Shown one piece after another: positions 13,940 through 17,204 of a stretch of 17,204 bases of DNA (position 1 is its first letter; each line of letters starts with the position of its first letter). The stretch is from JAWLCQ01 sp041687095 (GTDB lineage: Bacteria > Planctomycetota > Phycisphaerae > SM23-33). The notes beneath the pieces are model-generated. The model saw only the letters and a list, made by a program, of their open reading frames with translations, was not told the origin of the DNA and did not search any database. The DNA lies in contig JAWLCQ010000093.1 in NCBI GenBank assembly GCA_041687095.1, forward strand, positions 1-17,204, in the 5' to 3' direction. A program made the position numbers and the translations under genes.

Positions 13940-15172
13940 ATGCGCGTGCGAACTGCGACCATGTGGACGTGTGGGTGGGTCCTGACGCTGCTGACAGTAG
14001 GAGGCGGGTGCGGTGCGCACCGCGAGGTGGGCGAAGCACCCCGGGCGGCTGCGTGGCCTCCCGATCCCTCCCCCGACCGCCCCATCATCATCAACGTCCT
14101 CGACCCCAACCGTCTGTTCACCTTCGGGGGCGAGGACGGATCGCAGCGGATCATCATGGCCCGGCCGAAGGGGTACGTCGCCGCCGGGATCGACCCTCGC
14201 GCCCGCACCACCGCCGTCCTCACCGTTGACGGGGTGATAAGCTTCTACAGTGCGACTGGCGCGTGCGTCGGTTCGGCGGCGCTGCCGGACTACCGCCCCC
14301 CGAGCGAAGGCGAAACGGCGTCGGGGGCGCTATACGTGGGCTCGCGGGCGGAGGCGGTGGCGGTCTGGGTCTACGAACAGATCGATCCGCGCGCGCGATC
14401 CGCGGTGCGACCGTTCGACCCCTGCGCACCGCCCCCCGTGCAGCACGTCTGCTACGCGAACGCCCAAGGAAAGGCGGTGCGCCTGGACGTGCAGAACGTT
14501 CTGGAGGCGCAGTTCACTGCGGAGGGATTCGTCATCATCAGCGGTCCCGACTACGCGGCACCGATTGGAGAGGACGACATCTGGCGGTTGATCTGGTATC
14601 CGGGACCGGACGGGGCCGCCTGGGAGGCGCGGGTCCGCGACCGGCCGCGCCTGTACCCGCCTTCCGCCCCGTGCGCATTCGCCGTGCGTGTCTCCGGGCG
14701 ATACCCGCTGCATTTCAACGCGGACGGCAGTTGGCGGCTGATCCCGCCCTCCCCCCCGCAGTTCGAGCAGTGGAACCCGGGCTATGTGCAACGGGCGGGC
14801 AGCTTCTATGAGAAGAAGTATCTCGATCCCGCCGCCAGGAGTCTTGCGGAGGCGGCGCGGCTGGGATGGCGAAACCGGGCGCAGGTGCGGGAGGCGCTGC
14901 GGGCCTACATCTACGACTGGCTGGAGGTGTATACCCAGCAGCAGGGGTACATGACCCCGCCGGCACTCGACGAGTGCCTTGCCTCCCTCGACACCCGCAT
15001 GCGAAACGTGCTGACGGTGGAGCAGTTCGAGGCCTACCGTGCGTGGCGGGCGAAGGGGCAGCACGCCCTTGCATTCCTGATGATGCGGCCTGCCGACCCC
15101 GCCGACCCCCCGGCCATTGACGTCCGACGTCTGGCAACGGACACGGGCGGAAAACCGATTCAGCCTCTTTGA
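13940..15172 (+). CDS. Exported protein or lipoprotein, function unknown
   Basis: A 410-aa protein I do not recognise. The start at 13940 follows GGGAGG seven bases upstream; upstream in-frame codons from 13913 lack such a site. The signal sequence (MRVRTATMWTCGWVLTLLTV) leads to GGGC, with C24 a possible lipid attachment site; the -3 Gly makes this lipobox non-ideal. The mature part begins with a Pro-rich segment, then PIIINVLDPNRLFTFGGEDG and a predicted beta-rich region to about residue 280 with scattered cysteines. A helical C-terminal part (about 285-380) contains YIYDWLEVYTQQQGYM and LDTRMRNVLTVEQFEAYRAW. The last segment resembles 'residues before the end of a sensor-like helical bundle' proteins only loosely. 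It is divergent from the bamD group and about 190 bp before the hydrolase gene. Confidence 0.85.
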   Translation: MRVRTATMWTCGWVLTLLTVGGGCGAHREVGEAPRAAAWPPDPSPDRPIIINVLDPNRLFTFGGEDGSQRIIMARPKGYVAAGIDPRARTTAVLTVDGVISFYSATGACVGSAALPDYRPPSEGETASGALYVGSRAEAVAVWVYEQIDPRARSAVRPFDPCAPPPVQHVCYANAQGKAVRLDVQNVLEAQFTAEGFVIISGPDYAAPIGEDDIWRLIWYPGPDGAAWEARVRDRPRLYPPSAPCAFAVRVSGRYPLHFNADGSWRLIPPSPPQFEQWNPGYVQRAGSFYEKKYLDPAARSLAEAARLGWRNRAQVREALRAYIYDWLEVYTQQQGYMTPPALDECLASLDTRMRNVLTVEQFEAYRAWRAKGQHALAFLMMRPADPADPPAIDVRRLATDTGGKPIQPL

Positions 15173-15264
15173 CAATCCCTCTCCAGCCGGTATGAACAGA
15201 GCCCAGCGCCCTGCGACTGCGTCCGGGAGTCCTGCCGAGCAGCCTTCTCAGACAGAAGACGGAT

Positions 15265-15345
15265 CGTTGAGAACTGAGAGCTGCTTGCCGACCACCCAAC
15301 CGAAAGCCGATGGCTGAAAGCTGACTGCTGATAGCTGAAAGCTCC
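15265..15345. repeat. Low-complexity GCTGAAAGCTGA-type repeat
   Basis: Runs such as GAACTGAGAGCTG (about 15270) and GCTGAAAGCTGACTGCTGAT followed by AGCTGAAAGCT (15313-15343) are short degenerate tandem repeats of a GCTGA-A unit. Similar sequence occurs in many genomes, where its spurious translation reads like QLSAISxQLSAI. It ends just before the ribosome site of the downstream hydrolase gene. Confidence 0.65.
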
Positions 15346-15362
15346 CAAGGAGACCCCGACCC

Positions 15363-17075
15363 ATGGACACCCTTCCCCGCTACGCCCGCTGGACACGCAC
15401 CTTTGACGCCTCCGCCCGCATTGACCGCGTCGTCTTCCGCACGCCCGGTGGCGAGGCCATCGAGCGGCCGACGTATGCGCATCAGCCCGCACGGCTGGTG
15501 TATGACCGGCACGGGTACGAGACGATCGAGCCCGCGGGCGAGGGGGTGACGGCGGTGCGGTTCACGCCCACCCAGACGGGGCGGTATGCGTGGGAGGCGA
15601 TGGCGGGCGGCGCCGTCGTCGCGAGGGGCGAGCTGGAGTGCACGCCCTCGGACCATCCCGGGTACGTCGAGCGGTCCGGCAGGGACCCCCGGTACTTCGC
15701 CTTCACGAGCGGGCAGAGCTACTGCCCCATCGGGGTGAACCTGTGCTGGCCGGTCTACTACCCCCTGCCGCGCGGGCGGGAGGAGTTCGCCACCAGCGGG
15801 GAGCGCGGGACGATGGGCGTGAAGGACTACGAGCGGTGGTTCGCGGCCATGGCCAGCGCGGGCGGGAACTACACGCGAATCTGGCTGTCGAGCCCCGCCC
15901 TGACGACCGACACCGACGTCGCGGGCGAGCAGGACCCCGCCCGCTTCGCCCGCATCGACGCCATCGTCGAACTCGCCCGCCGCCACGGGATCCGGCTCAA
16001 GATGTGCATCGAGCACTGGCGGTACCTCGACAACGGCAGCGAGTACCACGCCACGCGGACCAGCCATCCCGCGTTCTGCCGGACCCTCACCGACGCCGCC
16101 GGCCGCCACCCCGCCGGGGAGGACGAGTGGCTGTCCGAGGAGCACTGGCGGACGCTGTGGCTGCGGAAGGTGCAGGCGTACCTCGCCCGCTACGGGGACG
16201 ACCCCGTCGTCTTCGCGTGGGAGCTGTGGAACGAGATCGAGTGCATCCACACCAGCCGCTTCGACTTCCAGCGCGACTGGACGCGGGACATGCTGGCGGC
16301 CATCAAGGCCCGCTCACCCCGCAACCTCGTCACCAACTCGCTGGGCAGCTTCGACTACGAACCGAAGATCCGCATCCAGCAGGACTTCCACATGGAGGAG
16401 ATGGACTTCCAGCAGGTGCACCGCTACCTGGACCAGGGCGCCGCGTGGGAGATCTGCAACACCGACCCCGTCGCCCTCAGCCTCGACGCCGTCGCCCGCA
16501 CCCGACGCCCCGATCGCCCCATCCTCCTCACCGAAACCGGGGCCGTCAACGACTCCCACACCGGGGCGTTCCGCTACTACCGCACCGACCGCCGCGGGCT
16601 GCTGCTGCACGACATCACCGTCGCCCCCCTCTTCGCTGGGTCCGCCGGCAGCGGGCACACGTGGTTCTGGGAGGACTATGTCGAGCCCCTCGACGTGTGG
16701 CGCCACCTGACGCCGCTGGCGAAGCTCATTGAGGGCATCGCCCTCGACGGGGAGGGCTTCCAGCCCCTCGACCTGTCCACCGACACCGCCTGGGTCCTCG
16801 CCCTTGTGGGACGGGAGCACACGCTGGTCTGGGTCCGCAACCGCCGCGACCGCTGGGACCACGTCCTGCGCGACGGGATCGAGCCCGCCGTGGTCGAGGA
16901 CCTCGCCCTCGACCTGTCCCCCGGGGGGGTGACGGATGGGGAGGCGCGGCTGGTCCCCTGCTGGGTCGAGGACACCCCGCCGGCCTCGACGGCGGGGACG
17001 CTGCCCATCCGGCAGGGCCGCCTCACCCTGCCCCCCTTCCGCTACGGGCTGATGCTGCGGATCGGGGACCGGTAA
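15363..17075 (+). CDS. Clan GH-A glycoside hydrolase-like protein with DUF5060-like N-terminal domain
   Basis: A 570-aa protein. Residues about 1-110 resemble the DUF5060 beta domain (VRFTPTQTGRYAWEA, ARGELECTPSDHPGYVERS), joined by RDPRYFAFTSGQSYCPIGVN to a TIM barrel (about 120-460). Likely catalytic glutamates are E291 in WELWNEIE (acid/base, after strand 4) and E391 in ILLTETGA (nucleophile, after strand 7), as in GH5-like cellulases and related clan GH-A families. A C-terminal beta domain (about 475-570) follows. No signal peptide is seen, so it appears to be intracellular or non-classically exported. The start at 15363 has AAGGAG 10 bases upstream. Substrate is not determinable; alternatives include DUF4038-type hydrolases. 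Confidence 0.88.
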   Translation: MDTLPRYARWTRTFDASARIDRVVFRTPGGEAIERPTYAHQPARLVYDRHGYETIEPAGEGVTAVRFTPTQTGRYAWEAMAGGAVVARGELECTPSDHPGYVERSGRDPRYFAFTSGQSYCPIGVNLCWPVYYPLPRGREEFATSGERGTMGVKDYERWFAAMASAGGNYTRIWLSSPALTTDTDVAGEQDPARFARIDAIVELARRHGIRLKMCIEHWRYLDNGSEYHATRTSHPAFCRTLTDAAGRHPAGEDEWLSEEHWRTLWLRKVQAYLARYGDDPVVFAWELWNEIECIHTSRFDFQRDWTRDMLAAIKARSPRNLVTNSLGSFDYEPKIRIQQDFHMEEMDFQQVHRYLDQGAAWEICNTDPVALSLDAVARTRRPDRPILLTETGAVNDSHTGAFRYYRTDRRGLLLHDITVAPLFAGSAGSGHTWFWEDYVEPLDVWRHLTPLAKLIEGIALDGEGFQPLDLSTDTAWVLALVGREHTLVWVRNRRDRWDHVLRDGIEPAVVEDLALDLSPGGVTDGEARLVPCWVEDTPPASTAGTLPIRQGRLTLPPFRYGLMLRIGDR

Positions 17076-17105
17076 GCCTTGCGGGCCCCCTGACCCGCCA
17101 CCTCC

Positions 17106-17204
17106 TGCGACGGGGGTCTCCTGACCCCCGGCGTCCGGGAAGGGCGAGGGACGCCTCCGCGGCAGCGCCATGGGAGCGATCCCCTCGCGGCGGGAACCGC
17201 CGCG
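17106..17204. repeat. Palindromic repeat element, copy 3, cut by window end
   Basis: From 17106 it reads TGCGACGGGGGTCTCCTGAC, then CCCCGGCGTCCGGGAAGGGCG and ACGCCTCCGCGGCAGCG, as at position 1, reaching the central GC hairpin (CGGCGGGAACCGCCG, about 17189-17203) where the window ends. It starts 31 bases after the hydrolase stop codon, so it may serve as that gene's transcript end. The right arm is outside the window. Confidence 0.85.

Overview
The window is very GC-rich DNA from a bacterial chromosome with Gram-negative-type envelope genes (BamD-like, LptE-like, FtsH). The LptE-like lipoprotein, the CxxC two-helix membrane protein, the FtsH Walker A variant and the repeat-laden intergenic spaces look most like a Planctomycetota genome (Phycisphaerae-like). 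That placement is my inference from protein style, not from a marker gene.

Layout, left to right. (1) 1-534: a palindromic repeat element, a second hairpin repeat, then the dnaE leader. (2) 535-4104 (+): dnaE, the replicative DNA polymerase III alpha subunit, with a complete set of PHP-domain metal ligands. (3) 4105-5055: a small Y1/HUH transposase (minus strand) framed by ~94-bp inverted repeats that contain REP-like hairpins. (4) 5056-5835 (-): a two-helix membrane protein of unknown function with a Pro/Thr tail. (5) 5836-6801: about 970 bp without genes, made almost wholly of repeats. A ~343-bp inverted-repeat element sits inside a second copy of the palindromic element, with a short target duplication, and an 18-bp minisatellite follows. 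(6) 6802-8343 (-): an FAD oxidoreductase fused to a Rieske domain, divergent from (7) 8637-9650 (+), a ROK-family sugar kinase homologue lacking the usual zinc cysteines and ending inside a repeat. (8) 9651-9878: an inverted pair of repeats and a strong hairpin between convergent genes. (9) 13663-9879 (-): bamD-like, lptE-like and ftsH, an envelope biogenesis and quality-control group with an ATGA overlap between the first two and a likely sigma70 promoter upstream. (10) 13940-15172 (+): a predicted lipoprotein or exported protein of unknown function. (11) 15363-17075 (+): a clan GH-A glycoside hydrolase-like protein with an N-terminal DUF5060-like beta domain. (12) 17106-17204: a third copy of the palindromic element, cut by the window edge.

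The genes themselves are mostly recognisable housekeeping or metabolic functions. I see no defence island, CRISPR array, secondary-metabolite cluster or phage. The unusual content is the intergenic repeat ecology: at least four families of hairpin-forming elements, one nested in another, one supplying the last codons of a gene, and a Y1 transposase enclosed by inverted REP-like sequences that may be related to their mobility.
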